64,000 nucleotides of DNA from Alloteropsis semialata (lineage: Eukaryota; Streptophyta; Magnoliopsida; Poales; Poaceae): contig CM014272.1 in assembly GCA_004135705.1 (NCBI GenBank), positions 81,117,370 through 81,181,369 on the forward strand. Direction: 5' to 3'. How positions within the stretch are numbered: position 1 is the first letter of the stretch; every line of letters begins with the position of its first letter. The position numbers were made by a program, and so were the translations under genes. Below the pieces are notes generated by a model. That model searched no databases. It was not told the origin of the DNA and saw only the letters and a list, made by a program, of their open reading frames with translations. Shown here piece after piece: positions 23,801-36,646 of the stretch.

Positions 23801-26149
23801 TGTCTGCAAAAAAAAAATAAAAAATCACAATGTATTGAACTTGGCCAGTATCCAATAGAGGATTAAGCTTTGTTGAGGCTGGTAAAAAGTTAGCCATCAA
23901 CACCAAAATGACACTGCCAAAGCTCTTGAGTTTCCTCATTGTTGGATGTTTTTTCTCTTCTCCCACACTCTGATTTTGTCTGTCCCTTGCTCTTTGCCCC
24001 CCTCCCACATCCGGGTGGTGGAGAACAACCAATAGGGAGGGGCAGTGAAGGCTGAAAGCGGCATGATAATGATGGCAACTTACACCAGCCAGAGGTGGCG
24101 GTGAGGAGGCTGGCATGGGTAAGGGTAGAGTCCCCGCCGCCGCTGCATCAACAACAGCATGGAGCTTTGGTGAGACCCTATCTTAATTACCGTGGTAAGG
24201 CAATGGCAGATTGGCAGCGGGTGGAGCATGAAGATCCATGCGGACTGTTGGGTTGCCTGATCCAATGGACACGATGTTCCAACAGCTAAATGCCTCTACA
24301 AAACTAAATCGATTATTCACCAAAAAGATTTGTATTTTAAATGAACCACAAATACCTGTTTCATTTAATTTGAATGAAACAAATCTTGACTGGCCATTGG
24401 ACAGGCTCACGGAATCTGATCAGGTAGGTGCTGGTCCACCCATACGAGCTCAACATATATATATATGCCATGTTATTGCTCTTCTATATACACCCTAATT
24501 TATTTTCCGTCCTACACAAAAAGGATGCTTGCTTGAGTCGACACTCTAAAGACTTTGATCAGAGCGTTGAGACAAAGATATATATATGTATGTCTCTCTA
24601 GATTCCTAGTCTCTAGTGGTGCTGCCGTCGCTGATCGAGCCGGTAGTTTCAAACTTTCAATCATTCATTCTGCTGGCTGGCAGGGCTAACAAGCACATGT
24701 ACAGGACTTTGCTGAGTTGCAAGAGGAACGATGCATCAGAAAGGCAAACCCCATCTGACCCCGCGGCCAAAAAGGTGAAGCAAAGCTGCACGCAGGCCAG
24801 TCTCTGTCACACCCGGCCCACTACCAACAGTACTCCTCGCCACACGTGTTTTCGCCAGCAATGCCAATCAAGAACTGGAGTGAATCTCAGTTGGAATTGC
24901 GTCCTTGACGCCTCAAACGATCTCGATCGATGTGTCAGCAGGGCGATGATCGAGCCGGTGTGACGTGCCCATGCGTGACGATATGATCTAGACGATGGAG
25001 ATCCAGATGTCCATGGCTTTCGTGCGTTGAAATCACATTGTTTGGAGTGCGAGAGCTTCCAATCGAGCCTAGCTAATCAATCGCTCATCGTTTGACAGAT
25101 GGAAACTTGTTTTTTTTTTTGCGACCTCAGATGGAAACTTGTTAGGAGCATATCGATCTCAGTGAAGTGATCAGAATTCAGAACTGTATCGTCCAATTCA
25201 GAGAGTATTGTTCGCATCAACGGACAGGTCGATCAAGACTCAAGAGCCTCCTCCTCGATCAGCATCACCAAGCATGCATTGTGTGGTAGTCAACTCTCTT
25301 TTGATCCCCCGATGGAGTAAAAATATCTCATGCTAGCTAGCCTTTGCGGTAAGTCAAAAATCCAAGTCAATGAACATGGGCAGATAGAAAGGTGAGCAAA
25401 AAATGTCAAATTTAATCATGGAGCAAGCCCGTACGTGTTCTTTTCATTACGGCGACGCTTAACCCTCTGCATAATAACATACTAACATGGAGATTAGAGA
25501 GCCAACCCTAATGCCCTATACTACACCTCCATATAGATGCATGTAGCTGTGCTTTATTACAAAGATATATAAAAACAAATCACATTAGATTAGCTGAGTT
25601 CAACGCGTACAGGATCTCCCCTGCCTGCCTTATCCACACCAGAGTGGCCGGCAGCAGAGATATGCACGGTCCGTCGCCATCTCCATCCGTATCCCATCGG
25701 CATAAGAAGAATCCAAGATGGACTAGGCGATGCATCCACGGCTAGCTCGTAATTTGATGGGATTTGATCGATTAGCAGCTTTGACTCGTGCGGAAAATAA
25801 TTAAAGAAGAGCTAGCCGCTGGTACGTACGGTTCAATTCAACAAAGGCCTTTCTGGTTTTGATTGGAATAAAAGGAGCATAAAGGTGGCATGTAATCGAT
25901 GGATGCTTGCTTGTGCTGTTTCTGCTGTCTTGCTTGCTTGACCGGAGCTCTGCGTGCAGCGAGGGTGCAAAGCCACTCGATGGGATATATACCACGTCCA
26001 TGTGTTTACATCATCTGTGATGATTGGGTAAGTTCGGCTCAGCTAGGCTTGGCCTTGGCTGGCTTTACCAATGCACTGGTGATATCTGAGCCGCCATCTT
26101 TATCTTAATACAACAGAGTTAAAAGAAGCCACCACGTTCGTCGAGAGGG
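20837..26149. other. Intergenic region, no gene recognised
   Basis: There is no supported gene in these 5.3 kb. I see GGATTGGA-rich sequence at 22200-22350, poly-A or poly-T runs, and a short direct duplication of AGATGGAAACTTGTT near 25099 and 25129. Short open frames here lack conserved features and splice context. Confidence 0.5.
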
Positions 26150-26424
26150 TCTAGAAATTTTCACATTAATCAAAAAAGAAAAGAATATGCACCATTAGAT
26201 TTTATGTATATCTAACGGTCCTAGAAATTACCACATTAATCCAAAAAAAGAAAAATATACACTATTGGATTTTATGTATATCTAACGGTCTAATTCGCAC
26301 GTTAATCAAAAAGAAAAGAATATACACCGTTGGATTTTATGTATATCTAACGGTCCTAGAAATTTTCGCGTTAACAAAAAAGAAAAGCACATACACTATT
26401 GGATTTTATGTATATCTAACGGTC
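26150..26424. repeat. Four-copy tandem repeat of about 70 bp
   Basis: Units at 26150-26220, 26221-26290, 26291-26355 and 26356-26424 each end ATTTTATGTATATCTAACGG plus TC and contain a CACATTAATCAAAAAAG-like run. Length varies from 65 to 71 bp with scattered substitutions. Confidence 0.9.
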
Positions 26425-26454
26425 TATCTTACCCCTAAAAGTTCTCATAAAAAA

Positions 26455-26655
26455 TAATTAGTAATAGCTAATTTTGGAATAAACAAAGTAAATTAGCAAC
26501 AAGTATCCACATCGAATACGGTTATAACTCTAAATGAAGATGTCCACGTTAATCAAAAAAAAGAATATACACTGTTAGCTATTTTTGGAATAAAAAAAGT
26601 AAATTAGCAACAAGTGTCTACGTCGAATACGGTTATAACTCTAAATGAAGATGCA
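26455..26655. repeat. Duplicated block of about 120 bp
   Basis: A block containing AGTAAATTAGCAACAAGT and CGAATACGGTTATAACTC occurs twice (about 26480-26540 and 26600-26655). Diverged relatives (TAGTAAATTAGCACC) recur at 27820-28060, so the AT-rich tract at 26.1-28.4 kb is one repeat-derived unit. Confidence 0.8.
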
Positions 26656-27374
26656 AACAAAAAATTGATCTAATTTTATTTATTTTAATTTCTGGTGGAT
26701 CCAATTGGCAGTCCTGCAAAATCAACGCAAAAGTATCAAGGTGGCGCGGATGATGTGACCACCGAAGGGTTCCTAAGTGTCATGTAAAGGTCGTGCTGCC
26801 CGTGCGAATGAGCAGTATATATAGTTGTCAACGGAGCTAAAACGTTGCTAGAAGTTGACAACTTTTCACGACTCATGCACAACTTTTTTGCGGGAGCTCT
26901 TAGAGAAACACAGGATACACCGATTTTCGTGCCTGAATTTGCAGCTATTTGAGCCGTGATATGTGTAAGACTCTGGCAGGCAGTGGACAGGCAACGCAAC
27001 ATTGTGAAAATTGAGCAATGATATGGTTGAAGGCTGAATTCGTGTCCACGTGCTGCGTCTATTCAGGGGTACAATAAATTACATGCATGTGGCTGATAAC
27101 CAGCTGAAGTGCTGCATATATACTAGCCATGCCGTGCGCATATGACTGGCTAAAATATAGAAACGATCGATGACAATGACAGCGTGCATATCGATTATGA
27201 ACCAGATCAAGGAGGCCATATAAGTTGTGTGCATGTATGAGTTACATTATTTTGGAACTGTGTGATTCAATAGGTTAGATGCTCCGCCATATGGATAAAT
27301 AGATTGCATCAGAAGATACAATCCTTAGCCACATGGTGCTGCAAAGGAAGAAATTGATTAGAGTCGGGTTATGA

Positions 27375-27605
27375 AGGTTTTTTAAACACCAGTACAGACA
27401 CAGACGCTCACACATGTATTCACACTCACCCCTACGAATACACGCACATAAACGCTACCCTTATGAGCACCTCCGAAAGATTTGGCCTGTTGTTCCAATC
27501 TTGAGATTGACGAAGTCACCACAGACGCTTCGCTGTGCGACACCCGTGATGAGTTAGGAACTCAAATCCAGTAAACAAATTCCATCACAAGAAACCTAAG
27601 CAACT
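27375..27605. repeat. Retroposon-like remnant
   Basis: The run ACAGACGCTCACACATG, then CACTCACCCCTACGAATACACG, TATGAGCACCTCCGAAAGA, GAGATTGACGAAGTCACC resembles an abundant grass repeat that I believe is the antisense of a SINE/LINE 3' region. The identification is from memory of the family's wording and is weak. Confidence 0.35.
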
Positions 27606-28407
27606 AAGCTAGGCTTAATTCATGGTATAAAGATTTTTTAGTGCAAATAGTATTCCAACAAATTTGTTGACAACGAAATTCCTCCAGCCACGTTTTGTAC
27701 AAAACGTAGACAACCTTAGATTTATGAATCGAAAAGGAAAAATATACACTGTTACAATGATCTATCTGTCTATGTTATCCTAATAATTCTTATTGAAAAT
27801 AATTAATAGTAGCTAATTTCTGAATAAAAATTAGTAAATTAGCACCAAAGCATCCACATCAAATATGATTACTAAATAGTTAAATTTGAAATAAAAATAA
27901 AAATTAGCACTTGACCAAAGAGTACATATGGAATAAAATAGTAAATAGATAAATTATAAATTAAAAAATATAAATTGGAAATTAACTCAAGAGTCTATAT
28001 CAAATACAATAAATACATAGCTTTTTTCATCATAAAAATAAGAAAATTAATAGTTGTTTTGTGTATGAATTTGGAAGCAATATATAGCTAAATAAAAAGT
28101 ATGTGTCATATACAATTAACAAAGAGCTAAATGATACAAACTAATTAAACACTTATTATATTATTATATATCTTTTAGTTAGGATGGTAATTAATCCAAT
28201 ACTATATATATACTTATTAGCATGAATTAAATACAACTACTAAAAATTTAAATGGATACAAATAAAGCTTAATTTTGACATATGACCTAAAATTACCATG
28301 CTAATAAAAAATAATATACAATATTGATTTTATAAGATAATATTAATTATTCAAATTAGTCCAATGAGTTTGTTAAATTTGATTAAAAAGAGATAATTAG
28401 TAATATT

Positions 28408-28573
28408 TGTTGACACCAGATTTTCGCACCAGGTATGCTGAGTCATGAGGTGACGTGGTAAGGCTGGTGGACCCATTGACTGGTCAAAGCTGAAGATGAC
28501 AGAGAAGGAAGCCAATATGCAGAAGAGATCCGATGAAGCAGGAGTCCGACCCGATAACGAGTACAAGAGGAAA
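28408..28573. mobile_element. LTR start running into the assembly gap
   Basis: TGTTGACACCAGATTTTCGC begins abruptly after the AT-rich tract. It has the TG start and TGTTGACACC wording typical of grass gypsy LTRs. The candidate TSD half is ATATT (28403-28407). The rest is lost in the N run at 28574, so the other end cannot be checked. Confidence 0.5.
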
Positions 28574-29573
28574 NNNNNNNNNNNNNNNNNNNNNNNNNNN
28601 NNNNNNNNNNNNNNNNNNNNNNNNNNNNNNNNNNNNNNNNNNNNNNNNNNNNNNNNNNNNNNNNNNNNNNNNNNNNNNNNNNNNNNNNNNNNNNNNNNNN
28701 NNNNNNNNNNNNNNNNNNNNNNNNNNNNNNNNNNNNNNNNNNNNNNNNNNNNNNNNNNNNNNNNNNNNNNNNNNNNNNNNNNNNNNNNNNNNNNNNNNNN
28801 NNNNNNNNNNNNNNNNNNNNNNNNNNNNNNNNNNNNNNNNNNNNNNNNNNNNNNNNNNNNNNNNNNNNNNNNNNNNNNNNNNNNNNNNNNNNNNNNNNNN
28901 NNNNNNNNNNNNNNNNNNNNNNNNNNNNNNNNNNNNNNNNNNNNNNNNNNNNNNNNNNNNNNNNNNNNNNNNNNNNNNNNNNNNNNNNNNNNNNNNNNNN
29001 NNNNNNNNNNNNNNNNNNNNNNNNNNNNNNNNNNNNNNNNNNNNNNNNNNNNNNNNNNNNNNNNNNNNNNNNNNNNNNNNNNNNNNNNNNNNNNNNNNNN
29101 NNNNNNNNNNNNNNNNNNNNNNNNNNNNNNNNNNNNNNNNNNNNNNNNNNNNNNNNNNNNNNNNNNNNNNNNNNNNNNNNNNNNNNNNNNNNNNNNNNNN
29201 NNNNNNNNNNNNNNNNNNNNNNNNNNNNNNNNNNNNNNNNNNNNNNNNNNNNNNNNNNNNNNNNNNNNNNNNNNNNNNNNNNNNNNNNNNNNNNNNNNNN
29301 NNNNNNNNNNNNNNNNNNNNNNNNNNNNNNNNNNNNNNNNNNNNNNNNNNNNNNNNNNNNNNNNNNNNNNNNNNNNNNNNNNNNNNNNNNNNNNNNNNNN
29401 NNNNNNNNNNNNNNNNNNNNNNNNNNNNNNNNNNNNNNNNNNNNNNNNNNNNNNNNNNNNNNNNNNNNNNNNNNNNNNNNNNNNNNNNNNNNNNNNNNNN
29501 NNNNNNNNNNNNNNNNNNNNNNNNNNNNNNNNNNNNNNNNNNNNNNNNNNNNNNNNNNNNNNNNNNNNNNNNN
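28574..29573. other. Assembly gap (1000 N)
   Basis: Exactly 1000 N, the conventional placeholder for a gap of unknown size. It interrupts a probable LTR element downstream of the Ulp1-like gene's 3' end. Confidence 1.
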
Positions 29574-29990
29574 AAACCCAAAACCCTAATCAGTGCACAA
29601 AAGCCTATTTTGCGGACAAGATCAGCCCTAACATATCAATCTATTAGCAAGATGTATCAAAATACGTGCAGCATGTTCTCTCAATAGATGTGCAAAATGT
29701 GTATCAATCCATGGTAGCCTGTGTGTCAAGCAATGTGAATAAACAGTGCAGGTTTTGTATGAACAGGGGCCAATTCAAAGTTACTGAATGGCAACCTACA
29801 GACGATGTTATATATATTTATCATAGATTCATATATACACATAGATGAAAACATCAGTCAACAACCTAGCAACACACGTATTGACATCCCAGCATACTAA
29901 AAATATTCATATGTACATTACAAACAAAACAAATATTTCTTCTTGACATAACAACAGGCGTGAGCAATCTTTCATTAGACTAAGCAGCAA

Positions 29991-32900
29991 TCAAGCCAGC
30001 GACTTTCCCTTCCCTTTGATTTGCTTTTCTCCATCTTGTGATCTGTACAAAAAAAATTGAAAGAATGAAACAATGGCTGCAGATTGATACTCATGATCAA
30101 AACAATTTTGACAAATATATAGGTCAAAATATAACGCTTTGTGATCGTACATTATATTTGGCAGGAGGATTTCCTTCCAGTTGGCTTCGTTAGAATTGCT
30201 ATTGAGCCACTCCCATAGCATCTGAATCCTCAGGTTACGCTCATTGTTACCAACAAATTCAGGCAATTGCTTTCCATCCCAATGCTGCATTGCCTTTAAA
30301 GTGAACAAACCACAATCATGCCTGCCAGCACATAACAAATTAATAAGAAACAAAAATAACCAAACAAACTGGAAAAAATGGAAAAAAAATTTACTTACAG
30401 CCCAAATTGACGGTAGTTTCCGATATACTCCAGCTCATATGTGAAAATTGTGGGCAAAGTACATGCAGGGTTCTTAGCTGTGTAAGAATTCCATAGCGTT
30501 ATAATTCTGGCTCGAGCCTTTGAAGCTTTCTCCCTAAGTTGAGGATCCTGGGCATTCCTGTTGCTGTCAATGACTTGGAATTTCTTATCAACTAGATTCA
30601 AAACAACTAAGAACCAGTGACCACCATAACTTAGTTGTACATTGTCATGTATTGGGAACAAAACCTGCAAATTTGAAAAAAAAAGATAACACCATGACTA
30701 CCTTGATTTCAGTATGAATGTAGGTTGACGATCAAACAAAATATCATTTTTTTGAAGAAAGAACTTCAAGATTTTTGGCAACATAAATTATGTCTTGTTT
30801 TTTAGGAAATAACACTAAGAAAATAGCATATAGGTTAACAGGAAAAGTGCATAGATGTTCATACTCTGGAAAAAACATCACATTTAGGTTGACAGCAGCA
30901 ACACATATAGGTTGACCAAAACATCACATTCCATAGGATTTTGACATATACATTGACAGTAAGATTACATATGGATTGAAATTGAACTAACATGCCGATT
31001 GATACAAAAGGACAAAAATTTAAAAATTAAAACTTTAGGTTTGACAGAACAATGTGGTTACCATGTCAAAATCTGCATTGTTGAAGCGAAATGCTTTCTC
31101 CAATAACCTGCCGGGCTTTGCTTGAGGGTCCAACATTTGAAGCTGTTAATTTACAAAACATAGAAACAAAAATGTTTAAAGTAGAAATGCAAAAAAAAAG
31201 CAGCACATGAAAAGAAAAGAACATGTATCAAGAAAAATACCCCAACCCATGGAGACATCATTCTTTTTCTCTGTTGACTGGGGTTGCATGACAGTACAAA
31301 TGATCCAATTTGAAGAGCAATTGTATCTAGACATTTCCCAACAGCAAGAGCATTGGCTAACTCTGCTGCAGTGGCAGAAACTTCAACAGACTTAAACACA
31401 TAAGGGCTGTAGAACAAAATAAGAAAAAATAATGGTCACAAACTAATGTTTAATAGATGAAAATAAAAAAAATTGTTCATACCTGCATACAGGAGGTTTA
31501 GAACAAGTGAAAGTTGATAGAGTTCTAAAAACTGTTTCTTGATCTTGACTAACGAGTGAAAGATCTGTAACATGAGTTCGACGCTCCTGATTATTCAATT
31601 TATATAATACACCACGAGCTCCATCAGCGATGGATGGGGTAATAACATTTTGTGCATTGATTGGGTTGTCATCATCCTCTTGTGACAACCCCAATGAGAA
31701 ACTCGGTGGAGACGCTGCCCGTTTGTAGGCTTCAGAATGAAACATGTTTGGAACAGCCTGAAAGTTTTTAAAAAATAATAGTTGAAAAAACACTCTGTCA
31801 ACATAAGTACACAACAAGTTAAAAGTGTATCAAGTTATGTATTTATGTTGAAAAGAATATATCAAATTCTGCAGAAAGGCATTGTTAATGTGTAAAAAAA
31901 CTAACCTCCTTTGTTGCTGGATCAGAATTAGCAATGTTTGTATCAGGAGCTATGACACCTTCACTCTTTAAATTTGATGACTCAACCTATTGAAAAATTG
32001 TAATAAACATCAACATTGGAACAAAAAAAATATTAAAAGTTTGCAAAAAGGCTGCATTAAACGTTTATAGATATACCTTGTCAACATTGACATCCGCATC
32101 ACGTACGGGAGATTTCAACTTCCTCACATATACACAAACTCTAGCACAACCTCCTGTGTCTGGAGAAGGACTCTTGGGTTCCTCATTGCTCTAATAATAA
32201 AGTGAACTAGATTGTTTAGGAAATGTAAAGCAAAAAAAACAATACTGAACATTCCTCATATTTTCAGAAAAATAGTTACCTTACAAATAGTTGAATCTGT
32301 TGCAACAACATTAACTGGCTCTACACTTTCAGTTCTGCAATCTTTTGAATTATTGTCCTCTGAAAATTTGGGAACAGGTGGAACAACCGCATCCTGATGA
32401 ACATATATTGACACCAATTATGAATGTGCATTGACACCAATTAGGAACTGATAGTAACTAGGAATATACAATGACAACAAGCATGAATAACAATTGACAA
32501 GTAAAAGATGCTTACCTTGCTAGTGATAGGATCAACACCTCGGTTCTTGTCCCCTGCTGTTAATTTCTTCCTACTGGCATCCTTAGAATCTTGCTGAACT
32601 TGTTTTCTTTTTTTAATATCAGTACGTACAGCCAATCTCTTTGTCCTTCGTCCAGACCTACCGGAAGGACAAACAATTTTCTTTGGGGCCATTTCTTCCA
32701 TCACTTTAGCTTCAAACTGTTTGATGCTGTCATGAATCGGCTTGTTCAGCTCCTCATGCATTGCTTCTGGGTCAGGCAAATTCACTGTGTTACCAATGGC
32801 GCTCACTGTTTTCTGAAAATCAGGCTTTGGAAGAACTGGATCAAACAACTCAGGTAATTCAAGCTTCTTTGCATTTTTTAACATGCGAGCAGCTGGAGGT

Positions 32901-35900
32901 GTGTCAAACAAACCAAGATCTCTGAGCTGGCTCATGACAGATTGCTCTCTTGGTGGTGAAATTGGGGTAAGATCTGAAAATATATCACTATCACCTGTCC
33001 CAACAGATTCTTGAGATGGTAACTCATTGTTTTCCAATTTTGTTTTGTTACTGGCTGCAGGTGTACCAGAACCATTTCCAGCATCTTGGCCAACATCTTT
33101 GGTAATGGAAGTATCTTGCGCACCATCATTGCTTGTACCAGCATCTGAATGTACTGTGTCCTTGTTGTGTTCCCCAGAAGATTTGCCATCACCTTCATCA
33201 CCTTTGCCTTCATCTTTTTCAACATCTAAACCAAAACTTGTTCCGTCACCATCATCACCATCTTTTTTTTTATGGCCTTCATCCTTGACTGTGCCTCTCT
33301 CATCATCTTCAATGTCAACTTCTTCATCTTCATCATCATTCTCTGCATCTTTATCCTTTTGTTTGTCCATGTCCCTGTCCTTGTCTTTATCCAAGTCTCC
33401 ATCCTTTTCTTTCGCTTGAGCTACAAAAAAAACATTGAGTCAAATATTGATGTTGCAGAAATTCACAAAAATACAGTGATTGAATGAAAGTTATAGAGCT
33501 CTAGACAGATTGCTAGTGGATTGACAAGAAAGATTCATGTTGACAAAAAGTTACATGTACATTGACATAAACTTAAATTGATGTTGACAATCCAAATGCA
33601 TTTGGATTGACAAAAAATACTTGTTTTTTCTCATTAACAAAACATTACTCGACATAATAAAAAATGATATCTTACATGCCAGAAGTAACATTGCAGAGGC
33701 AATTTCTCCCTCAGGATCTGTGTTGCACAAATACTCAATCATAAAAGAAAAAGGTCGCTTCAATTTGTCAACGTAATTTTATTATCACAAACTTAAATTT
33801 CATAAAGTGGTAAAAAGATTGGTAGAGAAAAAAAATGTCACAATGTGGATGAAAAAAATATCTGTAAATGTTAATAACTTACAAATGTGGACTGATTGTA
33901 CCCAAGAAATATGTGCCAATATTCAAAAATTACAAAATTATGGAATGATAAACAGAAAAAAATATGTCAAAATCTGTTAGACATACCTTTTCCAGTTTCG
34001 GATTGAACTGGATCAGCCTTTTCAATATCAACCTGAGACTCTGTGTTTGATGTGCCACCTTCAATATTTTCAGACATACCTTGAAGCACATCATCGTATA
34101 ACTTTGGATCATTTTCAGAATTCAGATTTTGATTAACTTGACCACCAACTTCAAAATTCTCATTTACATCACTGAAAACATAAAAAAAAGACATGAAGTA
34201 CAAAAAAAATTATATAGCAATGTAAGTAACATGTATGAGGTTCAAGTGTATTAGAAAGAATGTTGTGTCATAATACCTAGTAACTTTAGACACAATCTGA
34301 TGAGCATCAAAATCATCTTTAACGTCATCATGTTTAGGGAGGTCATCATCAAATTGAGCAGCAGAATCAGAATCACCATAATCCTCCTCACTACTACTTG
34401 ACATGGCTTGAACTTTGCTATTAGCTACACTCTTGGACTTGCGTTCACGCACAGCCCTGTCATCATCATCTGACTCATCAACAAATGCACTGCCACCATC
34501 AGGATCAGAAGGTGTATCACTCTTATCTTCAAACTCAGATTCATCATCTTCATTGTTTTTCAACTTATCCCTTCCAGATGATGTGCCTGCTGCACTTGTA
34601 GTAGCATGAGCTGCTCTGGACCTCGTTATGCGCCCAACTACTGTTCTGTTCGTCTGTGCTCCTAAATCAGAACCAGGAACACCAACAAAAGCCGTTTGAT
34701 GTGAAGGTAATGGAGCTGAACTGCCAGGCGCTTGTTGGCCACCATGACTTAAACGCCAAACCATGTTAAAAACAGCTTCATTGATAGCAACACTGAAATC
34801 ACCAACAATTTTCCTAATAACATCTCGATTCTGAAAAAAGAATTTTTATAAAAAATTAAACAAATAGAAAATACACAGGTGCATACAGTGAAAATAAACA
34901 AGTTTCATAGAGTCAATATACACAGAATTAAATAGTAAATATATACAAATTTACTGAACATACACAGATTGTTATATTTAATATAAACAGGTTGATATAG
35001 TTAAAAACACAGATTGATAGAATGCAAATAAAAAGATTGACACACAAAATAAAAAACAGATTGATGAAGTTAATATCAACAAGTTGATATAGTTGAAAAA
35101 ACAGATTGACATAATAAGTATAAACAGATTGATATATTGAAAATGCATAGATTGATAAAGTAAAAATACCAGTGTGATTGAACCAGAAGGAACATTAGAA
35201 TTGACAAACTCATCAACCATATGAGGTTGAATTAGAATAGATGAATTCTTGCTGAAGTGGGGCTTTAGCTGTGTCATTTAAAAAAAATGATTAAAAAATG
35301 TTAACAGTTGGTAGAAAAATGTTGTTTCAAAATAAAATGTGATGCCTTACATGTAATTTCCCGAAAGAAGTCTTAGAAACCCGATCAAGACCAACAACAT
35401 GGTTCACCAAATCTCCACTCCAAACAGAACATCTTATCTGAGCAGCTTGATCAATAATGTCACCAGTAGCGAGCGAATCCAAGTACAAAAGCTAAAAAAA
35501 GTATAAGAACATGCAGGAAAATATTACAAATTAAAAAAAATTAAGAAACTTACAGTGAGAAACAGCAAACATCCAGAAACAGATTTCCTTCCAATTTGCT
35601 TAAACTCTTTAATCCCTTGAACTAAACGATCAACGACTAGTTGACACCAATTGTAATGTTGAATATCATCACGAACTGCAATAGCGTGATAAGCACGCAC
35701 AGACAAGGTAGTTCCTGAAGTAGGACACAACAGAGTGGATATAGCAAACAAAAGCCAGTACTTGAGCCAATCAAAGTCATTTTTTCCCTTCCCTGGACCC
35801 AAAAGCCAAGCAAGAGCATCAGCAAAAGAAGGTGCCCTCTGCTCTCCTACAGGTCCAACCAGCTTGTAGAATGCAACAAATGTATCAGCGCCACTTCTTT

Positions 35901-36645
35901 TTTCATAAGAAATCTTTCGATCTCCCCTAGGAAGTCCAAACATTCTCTCAACGGAATGGTCATCAACCTTGATAACACCTCTAAAAGGAATGACCAGTTC
36001 ACTTTTCTCAATGTCAAAAAGGTTTACAAGCCAATGAGAGAGCTTCTCTGGGACAGATGGACACTGGACAAGCAAAAGACCTCCAAAACCAACACTTCTA
36101 ATGGATTCCTTCTGCAGATCTGAAAGTGAATTATTCACAGAAATCAACCTCTTTGGAGCGCCTTTCTTCCTCAAATCCTGAAAGAGATTACACACACATT
36201 GCTAGTTACAAAAAAAAAACTTCACATTGCATGTACTAATATATAAACACAACCTTATCAGCTTGATAATAAAAAATAACACAAGTTCAAGTATGTGAAA
36301 ATTAACAATAATAAAATATACAGATTGATACAATGTACTGCATACATTCAAACTATAATGCTACATGGATTGATAAAATTTAACTACAAATAAAAACAGT
36401 ACATAAACAATCATCAATGAAACAAAAAAATAAATGTGTACACTAATTACCTTATCAGCTTTCCTGTCATCAATAAAACAATCATCAATTGATTTTCCCT
36501 TATCATCTTTACAAACAGCCTTTCTACGCCTTGGATTAGGGGCAATTTCCGTCTCAGCACAAGCCTCGGCTCTAGAAGCAGCCCTTGTTTTCCTCTTTGG
36601 GGAAGGAACATCTTCAGCAAACTCAGGTTTCCGTCTTTTCACCAT
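29991..36645 (-). CDS. Ulp1/C48-protease-like protein, 17 coding exons, 1354 aa
   Basis: Coding exons (minus): 36645-36451, 36177-35554, 35491-35351, 35268-35170, 34830-34277, 34171-33987, 33717-33676, 33420-32516, 32393-32280, 32190-32077, 31986-31906, 31757-31483, 31406-31241, 31142-31062, 30664-30399, 30321-30151, 30042-29991. All junctions are GT-AG and phases close over 4065 nt. Residues 66-320 resemble the N-terminal domain of grass transposon-associated proteins (MFGLPRGDR motif). The middle is acidic and Lys-rich. Residues about 1166-1320 are a Ulp1-type cysteine peptidase with H1208 (GGHWF), D1225 (VIDSN), Q1278 and C1284 (HDCGLF). Known relatives remove SUMO or are carried by Mutator-like elements; activity here is inferred. 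A non-coding leader exon ends at 37267. I cannot tell a host gene from a transposon-borne one, because one flank is an assembly gap. Confidence 0.88.
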
Positions 36646-36646
36646 G

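Noticed and set aside
28484..29687. Long open frames across the first N run
   Set aside because: They are created by translating N as unknown residues; only a few dozen real codons exist at the edges.
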